This document shows, one piece after another, positions 32,806 to 41,128 of a stretch of 64,000 bases of DNA. Source of the DNA: Glycocaulis sp051859565 (GTDB lineage Bacteria > Pseudomonadota > Alphaproteobacteria > Caulobacterales > Maricaulaceae); the NCBI RefSeq assembly GCF_051859565.1, contig NZ_JBHYFK010000004.1:248001-312000 (forward strand), given 5' to 3'. The notes below the pieces were generated by a model. That model did not search any database, was not told the origin of the DNA, and worked only from the letters and a program-made list of their open reading frames with translations. A program made the position numbers and the translations under genes. How positions within the stretch are numbered: the first letter of the stretch is position 1; every line of letters begins with the position of its first letter.

Positions 32806-33906
32806 TCAGCCCGGACCTCCCCGGTTGCGGCGATAAGCGGCGCGCAGCGCGTTCATGGCCTCGCGTGACAGGGTGACATTCATGCCCGTCTCGCGGCTCT
32901 CATAGGCGTCCCAGCCGCTGGGCCAGCGCCACGCCGCCCAGTTCGCGCCAGCGCTTTCCAGCGCGGCGATGCGGGTCTGGAAATACCGGCCCAGATCCGG
33001 CGCGTGCAGCGCCGCACCAAACTCCAGACAGGCCCAGCGCGGATAGCCCGCCATCGCCTGTGCCAGGTGATTGCCATCATCATTGAGGCGCACACCGGCC
33101 CGCGCGCCCTGATGGGTATATTCCCACGGGGCATAGTCATGCACATTGATGACTGTGTGCGCAGATGCGCTCTGCATGGCGCCCAGCGCCTCTGCCCGCG
33201 CCCAGCGGTCGGGGCTTAGGATCAGCGGCACGCCAGGGGCTTGCGGCCAGTTGCGGTCAATCGCGGCAGCGATTGCCGGCCAGACAGAAGGGTGGCCCAG
33301 ATCACTGCCATTGGGTTCGACCATCGCCAGAATGCCCGCCAGAGCCGGATGCGAACCAAATCTGCGCGCCGCATGCAGGCACATGGCCACCCAGGCGGCC
33401 TGTGCCTCCTCATCGTGCCACAGCGAGTTGTTCAGGAGGCGGCGCGGATACCAGTCATCATCGGGATGGAAGGCAAAGGCGCTGCGCCCCGGCCCGGTGC
33501 GAAAGCCGATGACGGTGTAGAGGCCGGCGCGCTGACACATATCCAGCCAGCGCCCGATATGGTCCTCAATCGCCGGATCAACGCCAAAGTTGCCCGTTTC
33601 GGCGAACATGCCAGCGCCAGACCAGACGGCCAGATTAGCCCCTGCCTCGGCCAGCGAATCCAGCGCCGCCTGGGAGACAGGCGCGCCCAGCGGTCCCGGC
33701 CCCAGAAACGTTGTGCCATCTAGCTCAGGATAGACGCGCCGCTGGGCAAAGACGGCCCCGCGCAAGTGCGGGCCGGTGCCATTGTCCCACAAGGCCATCC
33801 GGCCAGACGGCGATGGATCGTAGGACGCAAGCCGCAGCCCCGGCGGGGCGAAGGCAGAACTGGCCAGAGCCCCGCCAGCGGCCAGCAGATTGCGCCGGGT
33901 TGTCAT
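32806..33906 (-). CDS. Exported glycoside hydrolase, GH5/cellulase-like
   Basis: 366 residues. The N-terminus TTRRNLLAAGGALASS is a Tat-like or Sec signal. The rest follows a TIM-barrel hydrolase pattern: LAEAGANLAVWSG, WLDMCQRAGLYTVIGFR, LAGILAMVEPNGSD (candidate acid/base Glu in the NEP-like position) and WACLEFGAALHAP (candidate nucleophile Glu before FG), then NWAAWRWPSGWDAYESR. Substrate unknown. Its ATG overlaps the stop of the hfsK-like acyltransferase by 4 bases (ATGA), so the two are translationally coupled. This suggests a role in editing or trimming the holdfast polysaccharide. Confidence 0.8.
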   Translation of the reverse strand: MTTRRNLLAAGGALASSAFAPPGLRLASYDPSPSGRMALWDNGTGPHLRGAVFAQRRVYPELDGTTFLGPGPLGAPVSQAALDSLAEAGANLAVWSGAGMFAETGNFGVDPAIEDHIGRWLDMCQRAGLYTVIGFRTGPGRSAFAFHPDDDWYPRRLLNNSLWHDEEAQAAWVAMCLHAARRFGSHPALAGILAMVEPNGSDLGHPSVWPAIAAAIDRNWPQAPGVPLILSPDRWARAEALGAMQSASAHTVINVHDYAPWEYTHQGARAGVRLNDDGNHLAQAMAGYPRWACLEFGAALHAPDLGRYFQTRIAALESAGANWAAWRWPSGWDAYESRETGMNVTLSREAMNALRAAYRRNRGGPG

Positions 33907-34985
33907 GCGGCCCGGAAGGCAGCGTAGCGGTCGATACGCCGGAAGGCCCGGCCCGGAAGGGTGGAGACCGGCCCCAGCGGCAGGCTCTCGGCGACATTTT
34001 CGATCCGGTCGGCGATTCTCCGCGCTGCACCAGCCAGCGATGGCGCGGTTGCATAGCCCGATGCTAGCGGAAACTGCCAGCTGGCCAATTCCCGCTTGAA
34101 GTCATACTCACCCGGGCCGAGATGGATTTCGCGCAGACCCTCAGCCGATAGTTCACGCGCAATCTGCATGAGCAGGTTCAGCCCCGGTCCCAGCTTTGAA
34201 AATTCCGGGTCATACACCGGGAACCAGTAGTGCAGGACGGTGTCCGAACGCATGCCCACATGAGCGGCGGCAAGCTGGCCGTTGATTTCAAGGCTCGAGA
34301 CCAGCCCTGACGCATTGTCGAGCCCGCTGCCAAGCAGCACGTCGATCAGCTTGCGCGTCCAGCCCACCGAGAACACGTCGAAATGGCCCGTTCGCCGGTA
34401 CTGGGCCGACTTCCATTCCAGCGCTTTTGCCAGCACTTCCGGGCGATTATCGTCTACACGGAACTGGAATCTGGAGGTCTCTTCCTCCAGCTTGCGCCGC
34501 CGGGCGCGCAGATTGCGGAAGGCCTTCGGCTCGACACCGCTGCGCGTGTCGAGCCACGTCTCATAACCACCCGACAGGTCAATCACCCAGGAGCCGTCCA
34601 CCTCCTGCGCGTGCTCACGGAATGCCGCCTGCGTACCCAGCGCGCCGAAGAAGTCGAAAACCTTGAGCCCCGCCTTGCGCAGGACCGTGTGAAGATCGAA
34701 GACAGCGCCGGGGGCAGCGATAAAGCCATGGTGATCGCTCAAAGGCCCGCCCAGCGGCCGCGCATAGCCCATCGCGCCCCTGTGAAAGGGAAGAAAGCCC
34801 CTGATCGCTCCCGCCTCGCGGATCACCAGCACACGCGTATCGCGCCGCACGGCGGCCATTGCATCGAGAAATCCGAGCGAGAAATAGGGACTCGCCAGCG
34901 CAGGGTCAGCGTTCTGAAAACTGCGCCATGCATCACGTTCCGCCTGGCCAAGCGACGGGGCGCGGCATGTCTCGACTTCAATCAT
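33903..34985 (-). CDS. hfsK: GNAT/FemAB-like N-acyltransferase, HfsK-like
   Basis: 360 residues from the ATG at 34985 (GGGG 9 bases upstream); a longer start at 35027 adds a basic leader. The fold signature is the CelD/FemAB acetyltransferase type: PYFSLGFLDAMAAVRRDTRVLVI, SHRE-like FLPFHRGAMGYARPLGGPLSDHHG, then WKSAQYRRTGHFDVF, LAAAHVGMRSDTVLHYWFPVYDPEFSKLGPG is the late acyl-CoA-binding region, ending LGPGEYDFK. In Caulobacter HfsK is such an enzyme and modifies holdfast sugars; the gene is elsewhere on that chromosome, whereas here it borders the hfs genes, divergent from hfsF. Cytoplasmic. Confidence 0.78.
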   Translation of the reverse strand: MIEVETCRAPSLGQAERDAWRSFQNADPALASPYFSLGFLDAMAAVRRDTRVLVIREAGAIRGFLPFHRGAMGYARPLGGPLSDHHGFIAAPGAVFDLHTVLRKAGLKVFDFFGALGTQAAFREHAQEVDGSWVIDLSGGYETWLDTRSGVEPKAFRNLRARRRKLEEETSRFQFRVDDNRPEVLAKALEWKSAQYRRTGHFDVFSVGWTRKLIDVLLGSGLDNASGLVSSLEINGQLAAAHVGMRSDTVLHYWFPVYDPEFSKLGPGLNLLMQIARELSAEGLREIHLGPGEYDFKRELASWQFPLASGYATAPSLAGAARRIADRIENVAESLPLGPVSTLPGRAFRRIDRYAAFRAA

Positions 34986-35160
34986 TCGCACGGCCCCGCT
35001 TTCCCGCTTCCGCTGCACCTGCCCCATACCGGGACGGTTTTTATCCGTCCGGTGCGGTTAAGGCGGTTCTTAAGGCTTGTTATGCATGCTGCGTTCCGCT
35101 GCGGCTCCGGCATCGGGCTTGCTAGCAGACAGACGATGTAGCGCACCGGAACGCCTGATA

Positions 35161-36615
35161 ATGCTGAACCGCCATCTGCTGACCTATCTGCCGGTCTATG
35201 CCGCGCAAATCCTTGTCGGATTTGGCAGCGTGGTGGTGTTCACGCGAGTCCTGTCACCCGAAGACTATGGGCGCTACACACTGGTACTCGCCGGCGCCCT
35301 GCTCACGCAGACACTGGTATTTACCTGGCTGGACGCCGCCGTCGCGCGCCATCACGCGCGCGCCACTGCCAGAGGACGCCTTGGCGGGCACCTCGCTACA
35401 GCGTTTTCCCTCTACGGCGCGCTGGCCGTTCTGAGTCTCGTGGTCTTTGGCGGCGCCATCGCGCTGGCGCCCATCAGCACCGAGCTAAAAACCGTCTGCG
35501 CCTTCGCACTGGTGTCTCAAGTCTTGCGCTCGGCCATCATGATCGCGCTCGAAACCCGCCGGGCGGAGGGCGAGGCAGTGCGCTTCGCGCTGCTGGAAAG
35601 CTTCATCCTTGGCTCCGGCTTTGGCCTGGGCGTCGTCTTCATCATGGCAGGCGGAATGGGGCCCGCTGGTCCGTTTGCGGGCATGGCGCTGGCCTGTCTG
35701 GTGGCCATCCTCATCGACATTCCGGTCCTGCTGTCCAAAGCCAAGCGTGACCGCGCCGGGCCGCGCCGGGCTTTGCGCTTCTTTGCCTATGGTGCGCCGG
35801 TGGCGGTATCGTTGGTGTTTGAGCACCTGCTCTCCACCGGAGACCGCTTCGTCATTGCGGCCCTGATGGGCGAGGCTGCGACGGGTGCCTATGCCGCCGG
35901 GTACGGCATTACGGACCGCTCGCTGAACATCATCTTCATCTGGCTGGGCATGACGGCCGGCCCGCTGGCCATCAAGGCGTTCGAGCATGAAGGGGCCGAG
36001 GCCGCGCGCGCCGTGCTGCGCCAGGCCGCCGGCCTGATGGGTCTGATCGCCATCCCCGCCGCGACCGGCATCGCATTGCTCTCCGAACCCTTTGCCCGGC
36101 TTCTCATCGCCGAAAGCCTGGCCGGTGCAGCAGCGCCCATCATGCCGCTGATCGCGCTGGGCGCGATGCTGAACGGCTTCATGACCTATGTCTTCCATGA
36201 GAGCTTCGTGATCGGGCGCAGGCCGAAAGTCATGGCCGGGCTGATGGCGGGCAGTGCGGCCCTGAACCTGGCGCTGAATCTTGCCCTGATCCCGATGCTG
36301 GGCCTGATCGGCGCGGCGCTGGCCACCGTCCTCTCCTACGCCATCGCACTCGTCGCGTGCGTGGTCATGGGCCGGGGTATTTTCCGGCTCTCTTTGCCTC
36401 TGGATGACTGGGTGAAGGCCGCGACCGCCAGCGTCATCATGGCGGCTGCGCTGATGGCGTTGCCGGTGCCGGAAGCGGCCTTCGCGCATCTGGCATTCCA
36501 CGTGCCGGTGGGCGTGCTGGTCTACGCGGTTGTGGCCCTTACGCTGGACGTTGCCGGGTGCCGCAGCGTGTTCGTCATGCCCGCCATGCGCCGCCTGCAA
36601 TGGAGGGGCGCATGA
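35161..36615 (+). CDS. hfsF: Polysaccharide flippase (Wzx-like), HfsF
   Basis: 484 residues from ATG 35161; the frame extends upstream to 35077 but the added part is Arg/Ala-rich and not family-like. About 12-14 hydrophobic helices in the MATE/MOP style: YAAQILVGFGSVVVFTRVLSPEDYGRY at the N-terminus is typical of Wzx proteins, as is FVIAALMGEAATGAYAAGYGI. It flips the lipid-linked repeat unit to the periplasmic side. First gene of a four-gene plus-strand operon; the next gene overlaps its stop by 4 bases. In Caulobacter hfsF precedes hfsG and hfsH, the same order as here. Confidence 0.87.
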   Translation: MLNRHLLTYLPVYAAQILVGFGSVVVFTRVLSPEDYGRYTLVLAGALLTQTLVFTWLDAAVARHHARATARGRLGGHLATAFSLYGALAVLSLVVFGGAIALAPISTELKTVCAFALVSQVLRSAIMIALETRRAEGEAVRFALLESFILGSGFGLGVVFIMAGGMGPAGPFAGMALACLVAILIDIPVLLSKAKRDRAGPRRALRFFAYGAPVAVSLVFEHLLSTGDRFVIAALMGEAATGAYAAGYGITDRSLNIIFIWLGMTAGPLAIKAFEHEGAEAARAVLRQAAGLMGLIAIPAATGIALLSEPFARLLIAESLAGAAAPIMPLIALGAMLNGFMTYVFHESFVIGRRPKVMAGLMAGSAALNLALNLALIPMLGLIGAALATVLSYAIALVACVVMGRGIFRLSLPLDDWVKAATASVIMAAALMALPVPEAAFAHLAFHVPVGVLVYAVVALTLDVAGCRSVFVMPAMRRLQWRGA

Positions 36616-37505
36616 GCGCGCCCTCCCTCTCCGTCCTGATCCCGTTTCACGGCGATGACCCGTCTGCCCTGCTGGACGCTCTGCTGGCTCAGGCCGGAGC
36701 GGACATGGAAATCGTCCTCTTCGACGACGGATCACCCGCCGCAGATGTCTTCGAGCGCCTCTCCGCGCATCCCGATGTCCTGGACGGGGCGGTGCGTATC
36801 CTGCGCTCCGATACCAATATCCAGCGCTCCGGCGCGCGCAATGCGCTGGCCAGTGCGGCCAGTGGCGAATGGCTGCTCTTTCTGGACGCAGACATGGAAC
36901 TGCCTGAGGGCTTTCTTGCCCGCTGGAAAGAGTTGCTCGAAAGCGCGGAGTTTGACGCCGCCTATGGCGGCTATCTCGTGCCAGAGACCAAGGCAGGCCA
37001 GTTCGCCGTTCATGCCGCCCTCGCCCGCGCCGGTGACGTAAACAATGCCGAGGCCCGCGCCAAACGCGGGGCATCGGCCTTTGCAGGCTCCAACATGGCG
37101 GTCAGATCGTCACTGATGGCCAACACACCGTTTGACGAATCCTATCGCGGCTGGGGCTGGGAGGATGTGGACTGGGCCGTACGCGCCGCCAAGGCCGGAC
37201 GCCTCGCCCATGTCGACAATCCGGCAGGCCATGGCGGGCTGCAGAGCGTTGACCGGCTGATCACAAAATTCGCCGAAGGCGGCATCAATTATGCCCGCTT
37301 CCTCGCCCGCCATCCCGACCAGGCAAGCCTTCCCGGCGCGCGTCTTGCACGCCTGCTTGCACAGTGGCGGCTGTCTGGCCCTGTGCAGGCGCTGGCACCG
37401 GCATTGTCGCGCACGCAGGCTCTGCCGACCCGCGCGCGCGTACTGGCGCTGAAAGCCTACAAGGCCGCGTGCGCGGCAGCAGCCCTGAAGGAGGTGACGC
37501 CATGA
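36612..37505 (+). CDS. hfsG: Glycosyltransferase family 2, HfsG-like
   Basis: 297 residues from the ATG at 36612, preceded by GGAGGGG; the stop of hfsF is overlapped (ATGA). GT-A fold: PSLSVLIPFHGDD, EIVLFDDGSP (donor-binding Asp), the DXD-type FLDADMELPEGFL, and the acceptor-side GWGWEDVDWAVRA with the catalytic ED. Transfers a sugar to the growing lipid-linked unit on the cytoplasmic face. Position between flippase and deacetylase matches hfsG of Caulobacter. The C-terminal ~60 residues are Ala/Leu/Arg-rich. Confidence 0.85.
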   Translation: MSAPSLSVLIPFHGDDPSALLDALLAQAGADMEIVLFDDGSPAADVFERLSAHPDVLDGAVRILRSDTNIQRSGARNALASAASGEWLLFLDADMELPEGFLARWKELLESAEFDAAYGGYLVPETKAGQFAVHAALARAGDVNNAEARAKRGASAFAGSNMAVRSSLMANTPFDESYRGWGWEDVDWAVRAAKAGRLAHVDNPAGHGGLQSVDRLITKFAEGGINYARFLARHPDQASLPGARLARLLAQWRLSGPVQALAPALSRTQALPTRARVLALKAYKAACAAAALKEVTP

Positions 37506-38284
37506 GCGATATCTACCAGCCCGCAGGCGGTCTGTTTGGCAAGGTGCGCCGTGTGGCTGCGCGCGCGGGCGTAAGGCGGCCGATCGATGTGGCCATCACC
37601 GAGCCCATCGTCTCCTTCACCTTTGATGATTTCCCACGTTCGGCTGCGCTGATTGGCGCGCCCATGCTGGAAAGGCGTGGCTGGCGCGGCACCTACTACA
37701 CCGCGATGGGTTTCCTCGGCACAACGACGCATCTGGGCGAGATGATGCAGCGCGCCGACATCGAGGCGCTGCATGCGCGCGGCCACGAGATTGCCTGTCA
37801 TACCTACGCCCATCTCGACGCCAGTCATTGCGAGGCGGACGTTTTCGCAGACGATTGCGAACGCAATTGCGCCGAGCTGATGGAACTGGGCATTTTGCGC
37901 CCGCGCACCAGCTTTGCCTTTCCCTATGGAGAGGCCAGCCCTGCCATCAAACGCGCCCTGCAGCCGCGCTATGGCGCGCTGCGCGGGGTGCGTCATGGCA
38001 TCAACCGCAAGGGCGATGATCTGAACCTGCTAAAAGCCGTCGCGCTGGATGGCGGAAAAGCCGGTCTGGACAAGGCCTTGCGGGCTATCCATGAGGTGAA
38101 GCGCGAACCGGGCTGGCTGATCTTCTATGGCCATGATGTCCGCGAAAACCCGTCCGAATGGGGCTGCACACCGGACTTTCTGGCGACCATCTGCGCGGAA
38201 GTGAACGCGCAGGACCTGCCCGTGCTGACGGTCGGCGAGACCCTGTCCATGCTGTCAGGCGCACCTGCCCGGATACCGGCATGA
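37502..38284 (+). CDS. hfsH: Polysaccharide deacetylase, HfsH-like
   Basis: 260 residues from the ATG at 37502, preceded by an ideal AAGGAGGTG; a longer frame from 37364 only overlaps the GT2 gene. NodB-homology motifs: motif 1 SFTFDDFPRS (catalytic base and metal Asp), motif 2 HEIACHTYAHLDASH (metal His residues), motif 3 FAFPYGEASPA (Arg replaced by nearby residues), and FYGHDVRENP with the C-terminal His. No signal peptide, so it probably acts on the lipid-linked unit in the cytoplasm, as proposed for HfsH. It removes N-acetyl groups, which in Caulobacter controls holdfast adhesion. Overlaps both neighbours by 4 bases. Confidence 0.88.
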   Translation: MSDIYQPAGGLFGKVRRVAARAGVRRPIDVAITEPIVSFTFDDFPRSAALIGAPMLERRGWRGTYYTAMGFLGTTTHLGEMMQRADIEALHARGHEIACHTYAHLDASHCEADVFADDCERNCAELMELGILRPRTSFAFPYGEASPAIKRALQPRYGALRGVRHGINRKGDDLNLLKAVALDGGKAGLDKALRAIHEVKREPGWLIFYGHDVRENPSEWGCTPDFLATICAEVNAQDLPVLTVGETLSMLSGAPARIPA

Positions 38285-39210
38285 GCGAAGACGCCTCTGT
38301 CAGCGTGCTGATCCCCACTTTCCGCAGGGCCGAAGGGCTCTCGCGGGCCGTGGCGAGCGTACTGGCGCAGACCCGCCTGCCTGATGAAATCGTGATCGTG
38401 GACAATGATCCGGCAGCAAGCGCGCGCGATATGGCGAGCCAGCTGACCAAGAGTTCGCCGGTTGCTATCCGCTACGTTCATGAGCCGCGCCCCGGCGTCG
38501 CGAATGCGCGCAATACCGGGTTTGCCACGGCCACGGGACGCTTCATCGCTCAGCTCGACGATGACGAGGCGGCCAGGCCGCAATGGCTGGAAAGCCTGCT
38601 GGCTACACGCGAAGCCATGGACTGTCCCATCGTGTTCGGTCCGGTCACACCGCTGGCATTGGACGCGAGCCCGACCGCGCGGGCCTTTCTGGAACGCCTC
38701 TATGCGCGCACCGGCCCGCAAGAAGACGCATTGCGTAGCCGGGATTGGGGCTGCGGCAATTCCCTGATCGACCGGGCCGCGGTGTCCCTGCCCGATCCGC
38801 CATTTGATGTGCGCACCAATGAAATGGGTGGGGAGGATGATCTTCTGTTCGTAGGGCTACAAAGCGCGGGCGTGCGTTTTGCCTGGTCAGCGAAAGCCGA
38901 AGTGATCGAGCATGTGGAGGGAAAGCGCGCGCGCTGGCCGCACATGCTGGCGCGCAGCTTCGCCTATGGTCAGGGTGCCAGCCAGAACTGCATTCATGGC
39001 TCGAAAGTCGATTATCCCGGCCTGCTGGGCTGGATGGTGGTCGGTCTGGGGCAGGCAATGGTGTTTGGACTGATCGCCTTGCCTGCGCGCCTGGCTGCCG
39101 GGCCTGAGGCTGGCGCAGCCTGCCTGGACAAGGCCGTGCAAGGCTTTGGCAAGCTGTTCTGGATGGAACGTCTTGCGCCGCGCTTTTACGGCGCTGCCTC
39201 GCGCGGCTGA
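38281..39210 (+). CDS. Glycosyltransferase family 2 (second GT2 of the holdfast-type operon)
   Basis: 309 residues from ATG 38281, which overlaps the hfsH stop (ATGA). GT-A motifs: SVSVLIPTFRRAEGLSRAV, EIVIVDNDP, GVANARNTGFATATGRFIAQLDDDE (the DDD metal site), and a later GGEDDLLFVGLQSAG. The C-terminal part has a hydrophobic segment (MVVGLGQAMVFGLIALPARL), consistent with membrane attachment. It may correspond to HfsL or HfsJ, the additional transferases reported for holdfast synthesis; which one cannot be told. Its last 25 bases overlap the convergent hfsC gene. Confidence 0.85.
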   Translation: MSEDASVSVLIPTFRRAEGLSRAVASVLAQTRLPDEIVIVDNDPAASARDMASQLTKSSPVAIRYVHEPRPGVANARNTGFATATGRFIAQLDDDEAARPQWLESLLATREAMDCPIVFGPVTPLALDASPTARAFLERLYARTGPQEDALRSRDWGCGNSLIDRAAVSLPDPPFDVRTNEMGGEDDLLFVGLQSAGVRFAWSAKAEVIEHVEGKRARWPHMLARSFAYGQGASQNCIHGSKVDYPGLLGWMVVGLGQAMVFGLIALPARLAAGPEAGAACLDKAVQGFGKLFWMERLAPRFYGAASRG

Positions 39211-40442
39211 GCCAGCTTGGCCGCCGTTGCGGTGAACATCACCCACATGAGCGAGTTCTGCTCGGCCAGATTACTCTCCGAAAAACTGATAAGCCCCCAC
39301 ATGACGAGGAAGGGCAGCGCCCAGTACGTCTCATTGCCCCGGAACAGGCGCATGGCCGCGCTGCCGAGCGCGCCCGCATAGGCGATCAGGGCAATGCCTA
39401 CCCCGACCAACCCGGTGGCGAGCGCGGTCTCTATCCAGCCATTATGCGCGGTCGGCACAGGCCAGCTTGTTTCCAGCCGCACCCAGTGCGCCGGCCCCAG
39501 CTCCACCTGCCAGAACACACCATAGCCAAAGCCCAGCAGCGGGCGCTCACGGATCTGGCGAAACAGCGCCTCCCATATGTCTGTCCGGCCGGTGAAGGTC
39601 GCATCGCGGCCCAGCGCTTCGAGCAGCACGCCGGGGCCGATTACGAGCACCAGAATGCCTAGCGACACCCCCACCACGCCGGCCATGACGGCGATTGCGG
39701 ACGAGGCCGCATCCCGGCGCGCCATCGCGATCATGCCCGGCCCGGCAATGGCGATGAAGCTTGCCAGCAGCGCCGTGCGCGAGGTGGAGAGCAGGACCAG
39801 AGCCAGCGCCGGGATCACGAGGGCCAGCCAGAGCATGCGGCGCTTTGCATCGAACGCCGCCGCGCCCACAAAGGCCAGCACAGCCCAGCCCATCATCGCG
39901 CCCAGCGTGTTCTTCTCCCACCACAGGCCGCGCCATGCGCCGGGGTGGATTTGCTGCATCACGCCAAAACCCGGCACCAATGCCCCGGCAATCGCGCTGC
40001 CCATCATCAAAATGGCAAAGCTGACAGCCAGAATGGTCAGGAGAGATTTCCAGTCGAAGCGCGATGCCAGCCACAGGCCGAACAGGGTCGTCATGGCCAG
40101 TGCCAGCGCGCGGCGCGAGGTGATGTCAGGATCGATCGACCAGAAGGTGGACAATCCGGCCAGCACCGCCAGCAGCACAAGCGGCCAGGCCCTGAACGCC
40201 GTCTCCAGGAAGGCCAGAGGCCGCATGGCAATCAGGATCAGCGTCACGCCATAGACCGGCAGCCAGACCAGACGCAGCGCTTCGGCCGCATCCGGCTTTA
40301 GCGGATCGACCAGTAAGGGCCCCAGCAAGGCCTGCGAGAACAACAAGATGGCCAGAACAGCCAGCGCCGCTTCCAGCAAGGGCAGGAAGGTCAGGCGGGG
40401 AAACGCCGAGCGCCAGATATCCGCCCGGTGGAGCGCGTTCAT
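39186..40442 (-). CDS. hfsC: O-antigen ligase/polymerase family membrane protein, HfsC-like
   Basis: 418 residues with about 10-12 hydrophobic helices. The Wzy_C/O-antigen ligase signature is present: STSRTALLASFIA, then FTGRTDIWEALFRQIRERPLLGFGYGVFW and, in the large periplasmic loop, PTAHNGWIETALATG with the conserved His. It would polymerise repeat units in the periplasm. First Met starts directly at the ATGA overlap with hfsB (40439-40442). In Caulobacter hfsC-hfsB-hfsA run together opposite hfsG-H, as here. Confidence 0.86.
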   Translation of the reverse strand: MNALHRADIWRSAFPRLTFLPLLEAALAVLAILLFSQALLGPLLVDPLKPDAAEALRLVWLPVYGVTLILIAMRPLAFLETAFRAWPLVLLAVLAGLSTFWSIDPDITSRRALALAMTTLFGLWLASRFDWKSLLTILAVSFAILMMGSAIAGALVPGFGVMQQIHPGAWRGLWWEKNTLGAMMGWAVLAFVGAAAFDAKRRMLWLALVIPALALVLLSTSRTALLASFIAIAGPGMIAMARRDAASSAIAVMAGVVGVSLGILVLVIGPGVLLEALGRDATFTGRTDIWEALFRQIRERPLLGFGYGVFWQVELGPAHWVRLETSWPVPTAHNGWIETALATGLVGVGIALIAYAGALGSAAMRLFRGNETYWALPFLVMWGLISFSESNLAEQNSLMWVMFTATAAKLAQPREAAP

Positions 40443-41128
40443 TGCGCGGCTCCCCTCGCCTCACCCTGCCAGTCATGGGCGCGGTTCACGATCACGCCCA
40501 GCACTTTTGCGCCCAGCTTTTCGATATGAGCGGCAAGGCGTTCGGCATCGGCGCGCTTGTCGCGCCGTGCATTGGCCACAAGGATCACGCCGTCAAGATC
40601 AGGCGCGACCGCGGCTATGGCCGGTGAGCCATGCGGCACATCTACCACGCTAAGCGGTGCCATGGCGCGCAATTGCTGCCAGTAGCCCGGCGCGCGCTTG
40701 TAGACGAGGCGCTCCATCTCACCCGGCTTGTGCTGGAAACGCGTGACCAGCACATAGGCCGCTTCCAGCTTGCGCAGTACCAGACGCCCCGTTCCGGCCG
40801 GTTCCGCCGTCCAGAACGGTTCGGCTCCGATTTCGGTGGAATAGGCCGAGCCATTGAGCCGCGCGCGGCTGGCTTGCGGATTATTGGCAAAATCGAGATC
40901 CACGAGCCAGACCGGCCCGCCGGTTTCTACCGCAGCGGCGCGCGCCAGCCCGGCGGCGACGCTGGACGTACCGGCCTTGGCGGTGATGCCAAGCATCATG
41001 ACAACTTTGCCCGGCGCACCGGGAGGCGCCAGCCGGCGTGCCAGATCGGCAAGTTCTGTGGCGAACGGATTCACGCCGTCTGTCTCCGCTAGCGGCTGCG
41101 CGGGCAGCTCATGCCGGGGCCCGGTCAT
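40439..41128 (-). CDS. hfsB: CpsD/CapB-like P-loop protein with degenerate Walker A, HfsB-like
   Basis: 229 residues. The core follows the bacterial tyrosine kinase/ParA fold: VVMMLGITAKAGTSSVAAGLARAA at the Walker A position, PVWLVDLDFANNPQAS at Walker A', LSVVDVPHGSPAIAAVAPDLDGVILVANARRDKRADA at the Walker B region, GAKVLGVIVNRA at the end. The Walker A Lys before Ser/Thr is missing (GTSS instead of GKS/T) and there is no Tyr-rich C-terminal cluster. It may act as a regulatory partner of HfsA without kinase activity. ATGA overlaps on both sides show coupling with hfsA and hfsC. Confidence 0.8.
   Translation of the reverse strand: MTGPRHELPAQPLAETDGVNPFATELADLARRLAPPGAPGKVVMMLGITAKAGTSSVAAGLARAAAVETGGPVWLVDLDFANNPQASRARLNGSAYSTEIGAEPFWTAEPAGTGRLVLRKLEAAYVLVTRFQHKPGEMERLVYKRAPGYWQQLRAMAPLSVVDVPHGSPAIAAVAPDLDGVILVANARRDKRADAERLAAHIEKLGAKVLGVIVNRAHDWQGEARGAAQ

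Noticed and set aside
35485..37074. 529-codon minus-strand frame opposite hfsF and hfsG
   Set aside because: Extremely Arg/Gln/His-rich, typical of antisense frames; the plus-strand genes carry clear motifs.
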